A stretch of DNA of 9,266 nucleotides from Myxococcales bacterium (GTDB lineage: Bacteria > Myxococcota > Polyangia > Polyangiales > Polyangiaceae): assembly GCA_020430865.1 (NCBI GenBank), contig JAGQIY010001028.1, positions 1 to 9,266 of the forward strand, in the 5' to 3' direction. The position numbers were made by a program, and so were the translations under genes. Of this stretch, positions 1 through 6,750 are shown one piece after another. Every line of letters begins with the position of its first letter. Position 1 is the stretch's first letter. The notes under the pieces were generated by a model. That model had not been told where the DNA came from and searched no databases. It was given only the letters and a program-made list of their open reading frames with translations.

Positions 1-44
1 GAAAAACTCGCTCGCCCACACCCGAAGGGGCGGGCGAGTTTTTC
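1..44. terminator. Strong intrinsic terminator, possibly bidirectional
   Basis: Bases 1-17 and 28-44 pair as a 17-bp stem (one G-U wobble) around a 10-nt loop. The left arm begins GAAAAACTCG and the right arm ends CGAGTTTTTC. The A-run and T-run at the stem ends make it look like a Rho-independent terminator on either strand. It most likely ends a + strand gene lying left of the window, because no - strand gene in the window runs into it. The arms may continue to the left, which cannot be seen. Confidence 0.85.
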
Positions 45-77
45 AGCGAACTGCGGAGACAGGACACCAGTTCGCTG
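44..77. repeat. 10-bp perfect inverted repeat
   Basis: CAGCGAACTG at 44-53 is the exact reverse complement of CAGTTCGCTG at 68-77, with a 14-nt spacer. It starts on the last base of the terminator stem. It could be a second RNA hairpin or a spaced protein-binding site. No T-run follows, so it is not a classical terminator. Confidence 0.5.
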
Positions 78-104
78 TTCACCGCGGAAACGCCGTGACG
101 CCGA

Positions 105-154
105 TGGACACACCTGGACCCACCTCTTCGAAGAGGTGGGTTCATGTGTGTTCG
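105..154. repeat. Long near-perfect palindrome
   Basis: The axis lies between bases 129 and 130, in TTCGAA. The inner 24 bp (ACCCACCTCTTC plus its complement) are perfect. Pairing continues outward through CACACCTGG against TCATGTGTG with one mismatch and a few G-U wobbles, to about 105 and 154. No T-run flanks it and there is almost no loop. It could be a cruciform-forming dyad, a binding site for a dimeric protein, or a short palindromic repeat of the REP/MITE kind. Whether it is repeated elsewhere in the genome cannot be seen here. Confidence 0.6.
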
Positions 155-441
155 GCTGCCGGGAGCCTGCGCGAAGGCTTGGGAGCGCGTCAGGATGCTG
201 GCGCTGACGTCGTCAATCGATGGCTCGAGTAAGCGCGAATCAGCGCAGCGCCTGTCGTGAACGGACCGCGCCCCTGGCGTCGAGATCAGGGGCGGAGACC
301 GTGTAGATCGGCGTCGCGCGGGCTTTCGCCGCCAGCGCCTTGCAGTGCTGACGGACGGCTAACGCGAACTCCGATTGCGGCATGAGATTTGGATACTTGC
401 CAAGAGGCGTGCATCACACCACGACTAAGAGGTAGTACCCA
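155..441. other. Intergenic region upstream of the protease gene
   Basis: No convincing gene is seen. It contains an 8-bp perfect hairpin (CGCCCCTG at 269-276, CAGGGGCG at 287-294, 10-nt loop) with no T-run, and a small dyad TGACGtCGTCA at 205-215. GATACT at 392-397 resembles a -10 element, but no good -35 lies 16-18 bp upstream, so the promoter of the gene at 442 is uncertain. AAGAGG at 427-432 is its ribosome binding site, 9 nt before the ATG. Short open frames on both strands are discussed among the rejected items. Confidence 0.5.
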
Positions 442-1431
442 ATGCCAGAGACAGGTCGCCATTCCGTTCGAGCGTGCTCCCAGTGCGGGCAAGCACCCGG
501 TGGCGACGCTCGCTTCTGCGCGGGCTGCGGAAGCGCGTTGACTCACGACGCGCGGCCGGCGCAGCGAACGCCCCGCGGGGGGCGCGCGAGCCGGGAAGTG
601 GAGTCTCAGGTCTTGCGCGCCGCACGAGACCTGGTCAGCGTTGCGGCGAACACTCCAGAGCCTCCCGAGAACCTGGTGCTCCGCGCCGTGAAGCAAGCAC
701 TCTCCGAGCGCCAGCTGGGCGTTCGCGGTCAAGCGTTGCCGCAAGGAGTCAAACATCGGAATCCGGCGATCCTCCCGGAAGCGGTCAAGCGCCGCCAGCG
801 TGTGCTGCGCATCGGCCTGCTCGCGGCGATGCTCGGGATCTTCCTGGTCAGCGTACCCCTCGCGGCCAGTGTCTTCGGCTCCGAGCAGCACTTCTTCCGC
901 TTGTCGCGGGACTCCGACGAGCAAATCACCGGTGAGCGCCGGCTGGAGCTCCGGCGCCTCGCGAAGAAGACGAGCGTGCTGGTAGCCAGCCGCCATCACG
1001 CCGGGTCTGGGTTCATCTACCGACGCTTCGGTGAGGTGGTCGTCGTGGTGACGAACGCTCACGTCGTCACAGACGACGCTGGGCAGCTCGATGGCAACAT
1101 CCGGGTCAAGTCACCCGAGGGCAGCTGGCAGCCGGCGTACCCAGTGTGGCTCGAGGAGGATCCTGGGCGCGTGGACATCGCGCTCCTGGCCATCGTCGAT
1201 ACGCCGCACGAGCTCGGTCAGGCTGCGGTCGTCGGCCGCCTCGGACGGGAGGGGCAGTACGTCACCTGCTCCGGGTTCCCGCTCGGCGAGGAGTTCGTGC
1301 TCTCCAGCGGATACGTGCGCAGCAACGATCGAGCAGGCGAAGCATTCAAGCATGACTGCGTTGCCGAGCGCGGGTCCTCTGGCGGCCCGGTCTTCGACTC
1401 ATCGGGTCGACTCGTGGGTGTCACCACCTAA
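442..1431 (+). CDS. Membrane-anchored zinc-ribbon/trypsin-like serine protease, N-terminal part of an interrupted gene
   Basis: This 329-residue product starts with a zinc ribbon (C12-x2-C15 ... C26-x2-C29) and a basic linker. One hydrophobic helix follows at about 121-145, then a chymotrypsin-fold protease domain from about 175. The triad is visible as H207 (VVVTNAHVV), D245 (GRVDIALL) and S313 in GSSGGPVFD. By the positive-inside rule the ribbon is probably cytoplasmic and the protease extracytoplasmic; no signal peptidase site is evident. The ATG has an AAGAGG Shine-Dalgarno at 9-nt spacing. The frame stops at TAA 1429-1431, right after GRLVGVTT. There a trypsin fold should still have a short segment and its C-terminal helix, and the same frame downstream supplies exactly that. 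The protein as terminated is therefore probably truncated, with uncertain folding and activity. The protease family call is firm; the substrate is unknown. Confidence 0.85.
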   Translation: MPETGRHSVRACSQCGQAPGGDARFCAGCGSALTHDARPAQRTPRGGRASREVESQVLRAARDLVSVAANTPEPPENLVLRAVKQALSERQLGVRGQALPQGVKHRNPAILPEAVKRRQRVLRIGLLAAMLGIFLVSVPLAASVFGSEQHFFRLSRDSDEQITGERRLELRRLAKKTSVLVASRHHAGSGFIYRRFGEVVVVVTNAHVVTDDAGQLDGNIRVKSPEGSWQPAYPVWLEEDPGRVDIALLAIVDTPHELGQAAVVGRLGREGQYVTCSGFPLGEEFVLSSGYVRSNDRAGEAFKHDCVAERGSSGGPVFDSSGRLVGVTT

Positions 1432-1437
1432 CTGTAC

Positions 1438-1887
1438 ATGCCCGGCACCGAGAACGAGCGCGCCGTTGCCCTGGATCTGAGCAAGTACTTCAGCCACACC
1501 AAGGTCTCCAACGCAAACATCGACGCCAGTCGCGGCTGGCAACCCGTGGGGATCTGGGTCGAGAAGGGTACCCGCGTGAGCCTGCTGGCCGAGGGGGAGT
1601 GGAGCTACGCACCCTGGCGCAAGAACGCCCAGAGTCGCGGCGTACATCACCCCGACTTGACTCGGCTGGCAGTCATCCCGGAGCTGCCCTACGCCTCGCT
1701 GATCTGCAAGGTGGGAGACAGCACGCCTATCTCGGTGAACAAGCGCTGGGCTGGCAGCGGCTCCGGATCGACGGCGGTCAGCGACTTCGCAGCGCCCACC
1801 ACGGGGGAGCTGATGTGCCGCATGAACGACAGCGAGCTAGAAGACAATCACGGAAGCCTCACCGTGCTCGCCCTTTCGCGCAACTGA
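1438..1887 (+). CDS. C-terminal part of the same gene: end of the protease fold plus a LecA (PA-IL)-like lectin domain
   Basis: This stretch is in the same frame as the protease, seven codons after GVTT. It opens with ENERAVALDLSKYF, the strand and helix that normally close a trypsin-like domain. The rest (about residues 33-146 of the 149) resembles the LecA/PA-IL galactose-binding lectin in motif order: GIWVEKGTRVSLLAEGEWSY, HHPD at 70-73, ASLICKVGDSTPISVN, FAAP, then MCRMND and EDNHGSLTV. In LecA the HPD segment and the D/N residues of the last loops hold calcium and sugar; here D131, D136 and N137 are the likely equivalents. No Shine-Dalgarno precedes ATG 1438, so independent translation is doubtful. 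Coupled reinitiation (stop and ATG 6 nt apart) or readthrough is possible. The lectin call is from motif memory and is moderately sure. Confidence 0.65.
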   Translation: MPGTENERAVALDLSKYFSHTKVSNANIDASRGWQPVGIWVEKGTRVSLLAEGEWSYAPWRKNAQSRGVHHPDLTRLAVIPELPYASLICKVGDSTPISVNKRWAGSGSGSTAVSDFAAPTTGELMCRMNDSELEDNHGSLTVLALSRN

Positions 1888-2061
1888 GCTGCAGCGCGCC
1901 TCCCCGCCAATTCTGCGAGGAAATCCAAGCAGAGCGGGACGTCTGCTCGGGGGGGGAGAGACGCGCTGGGCGTGCGATCTCCTGTGCTTGGAGTGGTCGG
2001 CTGGCTGCTCGTCCGCTCGTCGCGGGACCTCGAGTGCCGTCCACGCACGTCTGATGTGTAT

Positions 2062-2084
2062 TGTGTAAAGTGGCACTTGACACA
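2062..2084. promoter_or_regulatory. 23-bp dyad operator candidate upstream of the reductase-MerR-diiron operon
   Basis: The half-sites are TGTGTnAAGTG and CACTTnACACA around a single central base at 2073, with ten of eleven pairs matching. It lies 42 bp upstream of the preferred reductase start and overlaps TTGACA at 2077-2082. Such symmetry fits binding by a dimeric regulator. The MerR-type protein encoded in the operon is the obvious candidate. However, MerR proteins usually bind inside the -35/-10 spacer, which is not the geometry seen here, so a different regulator is possible. Confidence 0.6.
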
Positions 2085-2105
2085 CGGGGTGCGGTGGTTC
2101 AGGCT
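2077..2105 (+). promoter_or_regulatory. Possible promoter of the diiron oxygenase operon
   Basis: A perfect -35 consensus TTGACA (2077-2082) sits in the right half of the dyad. At 17-bp spacing the -10 position reads CAGGCT (2100-2105), a poor match that keeps only the A at position 2 and the T at position 6. Transcription would start near 2112 and leave a very short leader before ATG 2127. If correct, binding at the dyad would block the -35. The weak -10 makes this tentative. Confidence 0.3.
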
Positions 2106-2113
2106 CCGAGCAT

Positions 2114-2117
2114 GGAG
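2114..2117 (+). promoter_or_regulatory. Shine-Dalgarno GGAG that decides the reductase start
   Basis: GGAG lies 9 nt before ATG 2127. The two upstream in-frame starts, TTG 2061 and ATG 2112, have no comparable site. TTG 2061 would also place the operator dyad inside the coding region. Confidence 0.6.
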
Positions 2118-2126
2118 CCAGCCCCC

Positions 2127-3281
2127 ATGCCTCTCGCCCCTTACAAGTCACTGCTTCAGCTCAAGCGCGACCTCGAGATGATCCTCGGAGGATTCACCGG
2201 GCGGACCCCTGCGCCGTTCCACCACCGCTCGGGCCAGCACCGGATCGGAATCAGCCCCCGACCGTTCGTGGTGCGCGAGGTGATTCATGAGACGCCGGAC
2301 GCCGTCACGCTCTGCCTCGAGGACCCGACGGGGAGCCCGGTGTCCTTCGTTCCTGGGCAGTTCTTCACCCTGGTCATGACCCTTGGCGGTGAGGAGCTGC
2401 GCAGAGCCTACTCCGCGTCCTCAGCGCCAGGTGGCGGCGTGCGCTTGACCGTGAAGCGCGTACCCGAGGGGCGCGTCTCGGGCTACCTCAACGAGCACGT
2501 CCGCGAGGGCGCGCTGCTCAAGTTGCTCGGACCTTCCGGGGAGTTCGTCAGTCGGGGCACCCCGGAGCTGGTGCTGATCGCCGGAGGCAGCGGCATCACC
2601 CCGATGCGGGCCATCATCCAGGAAACCCTCGAGAGCTCCCAGGGGCCGCGGGGGAAGATCCGGCTCATCTACGGCAATCGCCGTGAGCGTGATGTCATAT
2701 TCCGCGCGGAGCTGAAGCGCTGGGCCGCCCGCTTCCCGGAGCACTTCTCGTACGTCGAGGTGCTGAGCGACCCGGAAGAAGACTACTCGGGGCCGCGCAG
2801 CATGCTCACCCGGGAGTGCCTGCACGGGCTGCTGCAGAGCGACGTCGCCGGAGCGGCCGACTTCATGCTGTGTGGTCCCGAGGGCATGCTGATGGAGGCG
2901 CGCGCTGCGCTGGAAGGTTGCGGCGTCTCCAAGGACCGGATCCGCGAGGAACGGTTCACGCAACCGCACCTGCGTCAACGCGCAGCGGAGCTGCCGCAAA
3001 CCGCTCAGCCTGTGCGGCTGAGTCTAGCTGGCGGACAACAGCGCCTGGACATCGACGTCACTCCAGGTCGCACCTTGCTCGAATCCGCGCTCGCCGCCGG
3101 GGCGCAGATGCCCTACTCGTGCGCGATGGGCGGTTGCGGTCGCTGCAAGGTGAGGCTGATCAGCGGCGAGATGGTGATGGATGAGCCGAACTGCCTGAGC
3201 GACGACGAGCGACAGCAGGGCTTCGTGCTGGGGTGTGTTGGACGTCCGCTCACGCCTTGCGAGGTCGAGGTCGAGGCATGA
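2127..3281 (+). CDS. NAD(P)H-dependent FAD/[2Fe-2S] oxidoreductase, probable electron donor to the diiron oxygenase
   Basis: A 384-residue reductase of the FNR type with a C-terminal plant-type ferredoxin domain, the layout of PaaE, KshB and the Hmp-like class. Numbered from ATG 2127, an unusual lead of about 45 residues (LLQLKRDLEMILGGF) precedes the FAD domain. That domain has PGQFFTL and RAYS (93-96). The NAD(P) domain has LIAGGSGITPM and CGPEGM. The ferredoxin domain binds [2Fe-2S] through C332-x4-C337-x2-C340-x29-C370. It would move electrons from NAD(P)H through FAD to the cluster and on to a partner. The diiron protein two genes on is the natural acceptor. The start was chosen for its GGAG; TTG 2061 and ATG 2112 are in-frame alternatives. 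The stop overlaps the next start as ATGA. The family is sure; the partner is inferred from the operon. Confidence 0.9.
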   Translation: MPLAPYKSLLQLKRDLEMILGGFTGRTPAPFHHRSGQHRIGISPRPFVVREVIHETPDAVTLCLEDPTGSPVSFVPGQFFTLVMTLGGEELRRAYSASSAPGGGVRLTVKRVPEGRVSGYLNEHVREGALLKLLGPSGEFVSRGTPELVLIAGGSGITPMRAIIQETLESSQGPRGKIRLIYGNRRERDVIFRAELKRWAARFPEHFSYVEVLSDPEEDYSGPRSMLTRECLHGLLQSDVAGAADFMLCGPEGMLMEARAALEGCGVSKDRIREERFTQPHLRQRAAELPQTAQPVRLSLAGGQQRLDIDVTPGRTLLESALAAGAQMPYSCAMGGCGRCKVRLISGEMVMDEPNCLSDDERQQGFVLGCVGRPLTPCEVEVEA

Positions 3282-4036
3282 ACGACAGCCAGCGCACGCG
3301 TCGATCCGCCCCGCCGGAGGTCGATCGGGAACGCTACCCGTACCGGATGAAGGATCTGTGTGATCTCACGGGCCTCGAGCGTCAGGTCATCCACTTCTAC
3401 ATCCAGCAGGGGCTGGTGCCTCCGGGATTCAAGAAGGGGCGCAACATGGCCTTCTATGGCGAGGAGCACCTGGAGCGCATCCAGCTCGTACGCCAGCTGC
3501 AACACGAGCGCTTCCTGCCCTTGAAGGCGATACGCGCGATCATCGAAGGCCAGGACGATCACTTCACCCCGGAGCAACGCGTGCTGCTGTCTGCGGTCAA
3601 GGCGCGCATCGGAGACTCGCTCGGGGCGCCCAGCCAGGGAAGAAGGACGATCGACGTGGCGCCGCTGCTGGAGCAACACGGGGTCAAGCCCCACGAGCTC
3701 GTGCAACTGGCAGAGCTGGGGCTGCTGACCACCATGGTCGAGAAGGGGGTCACGCGGGTCCCCGAAGACGACGCCTGGGTGCTCGAGCTGTGGGGTCAGC
3801 TGCGCAGCGCTGGCTTCAGCTCGGAGCTCGGCTTCGAGGTCAAGGATCTTGCGCCCTTCGAGACGGCAGTCGGGCAGCTGTTCGAGGCCGAGAAGAGCAT
3901 GCTCACCGAGCGCCTCGCCGACCTGCCTCCGGAGGAGGTCGCGCAGCTGGTGATGCGAGCGCTGCCCCTGATCACCACCTTCATCACTCGTTTCCACGAG
4001 GTAAAGATCCGCAACTTCTTCTCGGCCCTGGGCTGA
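3278..4036 (+). CDS. MerR-family transcriptional regulator with a large unrecognised C-terminal domain
   Basis: A 252-residue protein. Residues about 20-90 form a MerR winged helix: YRMKDLCDLTGLERQVIHFYI, then GLVPPGFKKGRNMAFYGEEHLERI and LPLKAIRAII. The remaining 160 or so residues are longer than the dimerisation helix and metal loop of classical MerR. They include a second possible recognition-like segment (VAPLLEQHGVKPHELVQLAELGLL). The only cysteine is C28 in the DNA-binding part, so metal or thiol sensing is unlikely; an organic ligand is more plausible. ATG 3278 overlaps the reductase stop in ATGA and follows GAGG repeats, implying translational coupling. The start at 3233 in the same frame would overlap the reductase by 49 bp and is less likely. 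It probably controls this operon, perhaps through the dyad at 2062-2084. Confidence 0.85.
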   Translation: MNDSQRTRRSAPPEVDRERYPYRMKDLCDLTGLERQVIHFYIQQGLVPPGFKKGRNMAFYGEEHLERIQLVRQLQHERFLPLKAIRAIIEGQDDHFTPEQRVLLSAVKARIGDSLGAPSQGRRTIDVAPLLEQHGVKPHELVQLAELGLLTTMVEKGVTRVPEDDAWVLELWGQLRSAGFSSELGFEVKDLAPFETAVGQLFEAEKSMLTERLADLPPEEVAQLVMRALPLITTFITRFHEVKIRNFFSALG

Positions 4037-4049
4037 GAGACAAGGAAGA

Positions 4050-5270
<1,221 letters not shown>

Positions 5271-5281
5271 CGGCCGACAGG

Positions 5282-5302
5282 GCGGCGGGTCCGCCCCGCC
5301 GC
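5282..5302. terminator. GC hairpin between convergent genes, probable shared terminator
   Basis: GCGGCGGG (5282-5289) pairs perfectly with CCCGCCGC (5295-5302) around a 5-nt loop. It sits in the 46-nt gap between the stops of the diiron gene and the - strand PaiB-like gene. Only a short TTT follows on the + strand and none on the - strand, so termination strength is uncertain. Confidence 0.45.
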
Positions 5303-5316
5303 AGGTTTGGCTCCGG

Positions 5317-5940
5317 TCAGGCGCCGCGCAGCCGCCGCATCCATGCGGCGGTGGCGCGGGCGGTCTCATCGCTCGCTGCCAGCGCCTCGGAGGCACCCGT
5401 GAAATCCGCGTCGGCCTTGTCCTGGCTGAGCTTCGCCTTGCCCTCCAGGCGCTCGATGGGCAGCACGAACGCCACCACACCACGAAGCTTGGAGTCGAGC
5501 TGCCCCGGGGGCAGCCGATCCGGGGACCAGCCCTCCTCGGGTTCGTGGCGCGCGCTCAGCTCGCGCAGGACGTGTCGCTTGTCTCCCGGGTCACGCAGGA
5601 TGCGCGGCGTCCCGTAGGCGTGCACCGCCACGTAATTCCACGTGGGAACCAGGTCCTCGCGCTGATAGAAACGCGGAGAGACGTAGGCGTGCGGGCCGCT
5701 GAAGATCGCCAGCGCCTCTCCCGCCTCCAGGATCGCGCAGTGGGGGTTCGGGGTCGCGAGGTGGCCGAACAGCGTGCCCCTCTCCCCCAGATCCCGCTGC
5801 AAGTAGAGCGGGACATGGGAGGCGAGGAGCGTGGGTGACTGCTCGGGCGCGCTGCTCACCAACGTGGCGAAGCTCGCCTGCTCCATCAGCTCCCAGCACA
5901 GCTCGAGCTGGGGCATGTCGAAGCGGGGTGGGCGATACAT
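5317..5940 (-). CDS. PaiB-family FMN-binding split-barrel protein
   Basis: A 207-residue, full-length member of the PaiB family (named after Bacillus subtilis PAI 2, often annotated as an FMN-binding negative transcriptional regulator). Family signatures appear in order: MYRPPRF at the start, GHLATPNPH (59-67), SGPHAYVSPRFY (81-92), VPTWNYVAVHAYG (98-110) and LEGKAKLSQ (165-173). The fold is an FMN-binding split barrel, cytosolic and probably dimeric. In B. subtilis PaiB was linked to protease and sporulation control, but no DNA-binding domain is visible, so a flavin or heme-handling role is equally possible. Its ATG shares an A with the purE stop (TGATG), with GAGG 4 nt upstream, so it is translated coupled to purE. 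The tail after residue 175 is Ala-rich and ordinary. Confidence 0.85.
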   Translation of the reverse strand: MYRPPRFDMPQLELCWELMEQASFATLVSSAPEQSPTLLASHVPLYLQRDLGERGTLFGHLATPNPHCAILEAGEALAIFSGPHAYVSPRFYQREDLVPTWNYVAVHAYGTPRILRDPGDKRHVLRELSARHEPEEGWSPDRLPPGQLDSKLRGVVAFVLPIERLEGKAKLSQDKADADFTGASEALAASDETARATAAWMRRLRGA

Positions 5941-6437
5941 CAGACCTCGAGGTAGGTGTCCTCCATCACCTTGGCTGTCTGTTCCTTGCGGAACTGCTTC
6001 AGGCGCTCACGGATCTCGGGGTGCGTGTTGCCCATGAAGCCCGCGGCGAGCAGAGCGGCGTTGATGGCGCCGGCCTTGCCGATGGCCAGCGTCCCCACCG
6101 GCACGCCCGCGGGCATCATCACCGTGGACAGCAGGGCGTCGAGGCCGTTCAGGGCCCAACCGGTCATCGGCACGCCAAGGACGGGGATGATGGTCTTGCC
6201 AGCCAGGACGCCTGCCAAGTGGGCAGCACCGCCGGCGGCTGCGATGATGACCTCGAGGCCGCGCTGCTCGGCGGAGCTGGCGTACTCGAAGGCGACCTCC
6301 GGGCTACGATGCGCGGAGATGACCCGGGCTTCGCACGGGATCTCCAGGCGTTTCAGCGTTTCGGTCGCGTGCTGCATCACGCTCCAGTCGCTCTTCGAAC
6401 CCATCACCACGGCAACCAACGGCTTGTTTTCGGACAT
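5940..6437 (-). CDS. purE: N5-carboxyaminoimidazole ribonucleotide mutase PurE, class I
   Basis: PurE converts N5-CAIR to 4-carboxy-AIR in de novo purine synthesis and acts as a cytosolic octamer. This 165-residue protein has the usual length and all class I motifs: VVMGSKSDW (10-18), SAHRSP with the catalytic H43 (41-46), AAAGGAAHL (66-74), IPVLGVPM and PVGTLAIGKAGAINAALLA (113-131). Class I works with PurK, which is not in the window. The start at 6437 is preferred because GGAG lies 6 nt upstream; the alternative ATG at 6449 adds MEIR and has no such site. The stop overlaps the PaiB-like start by one base. It is divergent from the transporter gene across a 313-bp gap. Confidence 0.95.
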   Translation of the reverse strand: MSENKPLVAVVMGSKSDWSVMQHATETLKRLEIPCEARVISAHRSPEVAFEYASSAEQRGLEVIIAAAGGAAHLAGVLAGKTIIPVLGVPMTGWALNGLDALLSTVMMPAGVPVGTLAIGKAGAINAALLAAGFMGNTHPEIRERLKQFRKEQTAKVMEDTYLEV

Positions 6438-6443
6438 GCGGAT

Positions 6444-6447
6444 CTCC
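6444..6447 (-). promoter_or_regulatory. Shine-Dalgarno GGAG that decides the purE start
   Basis: On the - strand GGAG is 6 nt before ATG 6437. It partly overlaps the upstream alternative ATG 6449, which itself lacks a purine-rich site. Confidence 0.6.
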
Positions 6448-6559
6448 ATGAAGCTGAGCGCCCCCAGATGCGGCAGAGGGCGGCGGGTGGGGCGTGCCTA
6501 ACATGCCGAGGCCGAGCCGCGAACGGCTGAATGTGTCGGCGAGAGTGCGTTTGCTGGCA

Positions 6560-6575
6560 GCGCAAGTGCTTGCGG
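6560..6575. promoter_or_regulatory. LacI/PurR-like operator candidate upstream of purE
   Basis: CGCAAG (6561-6566) and CTTGCG (6569-6574) form a perfect 6-bp dyad with a TG centre. It fits the GCAA....TTGC pattern of LacI-family sites and matches 11 of 16 positions of the E. coli PurR box. It lies about 125 bp upstream of the purE start, farther than usual. No LacI-family regulator is encoded in the window, so a link to purine control is only suggested. Confidence 0.3.
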
Positions 6576-6710
6576 AGGGTGAAACCGGGCTCCAGGTGTG
6601 ACGAATCTGCTATGTCTCTGCCGCCCATGCTCGGGACGGGTGCTCTACCCCGCAGTCCCCGGCGCGAAGTGGCGAGCGGTGTGGGATCGAGTCACTGAGC
6701 CGGACGGGTT

Positions 6711-6732
6711 CTTGCTGGCGCGGGCCCGCAAG
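6711..6732 (+). other. Small hairpin just before the transporter's ribosome binding site
   Basis: CTTGC (6711-6715) pairs with GCAAG (6728-6732), with two further G-C pairs after one mismatch. It ends 5 nt before the GAGGA at 6738-6742. It would be in the leader of the mRNA and might affect translation, but a stem this short is also common by chance in GC-rich DNA. Confidence 0.25.
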
Positions 6733-6750
6733 TAGTCGAGGATCGGAAAC

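Larger units (their letters stand above)
6438..6750. other. Divergent intergenic region between purE and the transporter gene
   Basis: No gene is seen. It should hold the purE promoter on the - strand and the transporter promoter on the + strand, but neither shows a clear -35/-10 pair. The best fragment is TGCTATGTC (6608-6616, + strand), an extended -10-like element with no -35. It also contains the 14-bp dyad at 6561-6574 and a small hairpin at 6711-6732. TTGCTGGC occurs at both 6551-6558 and 6712-6719. Confidence 0.5.

Noticed and set aside
2..232. Frame open from the window start to TAA 230-232, including a 42-codon ORF from ATG 104
   Set aside because: It would translate straight through the terminator and the 50-bp palindrome, has no Shine-Dalgarno and no recognisable protein.
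240..383. 47-codon ORF on the - strand (MPQSEFALAVRQ...)
   Set aside because: Its composition is protein-like, but it has no ribosome binding site, no family resemblance, and short ORFs are common in GC-rich DNA. It could be a gene remnant; there is not enough to list it.
286..1062. Long open frame of 258 codons on the - strand opposite the protease gene
   Set aside because: The + strand frame encodes clear zinc-ribbon, membrane and protease motifs. The antisense product is Arg/Ala-rich, low in recognisable motifs, and is explained by GC-rich codon bias.
1928..1947. AGCAGA/TCTGCT hairpin after the lectin domain as a terminator
   Set aside because: The stem is only 6 bp with an 8-nt loop and is followed by a run of eight G rather than T, so it lacks the features of an intrinsic terminator.
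2061..2126. TTG 2061 as the start of the reductase
   Set aside because: It is in frame, but has no ribosome binding site and would place the dyad and the -35 element inside the coding region. ATG 2127 has GGAG at 9-nt spacing.
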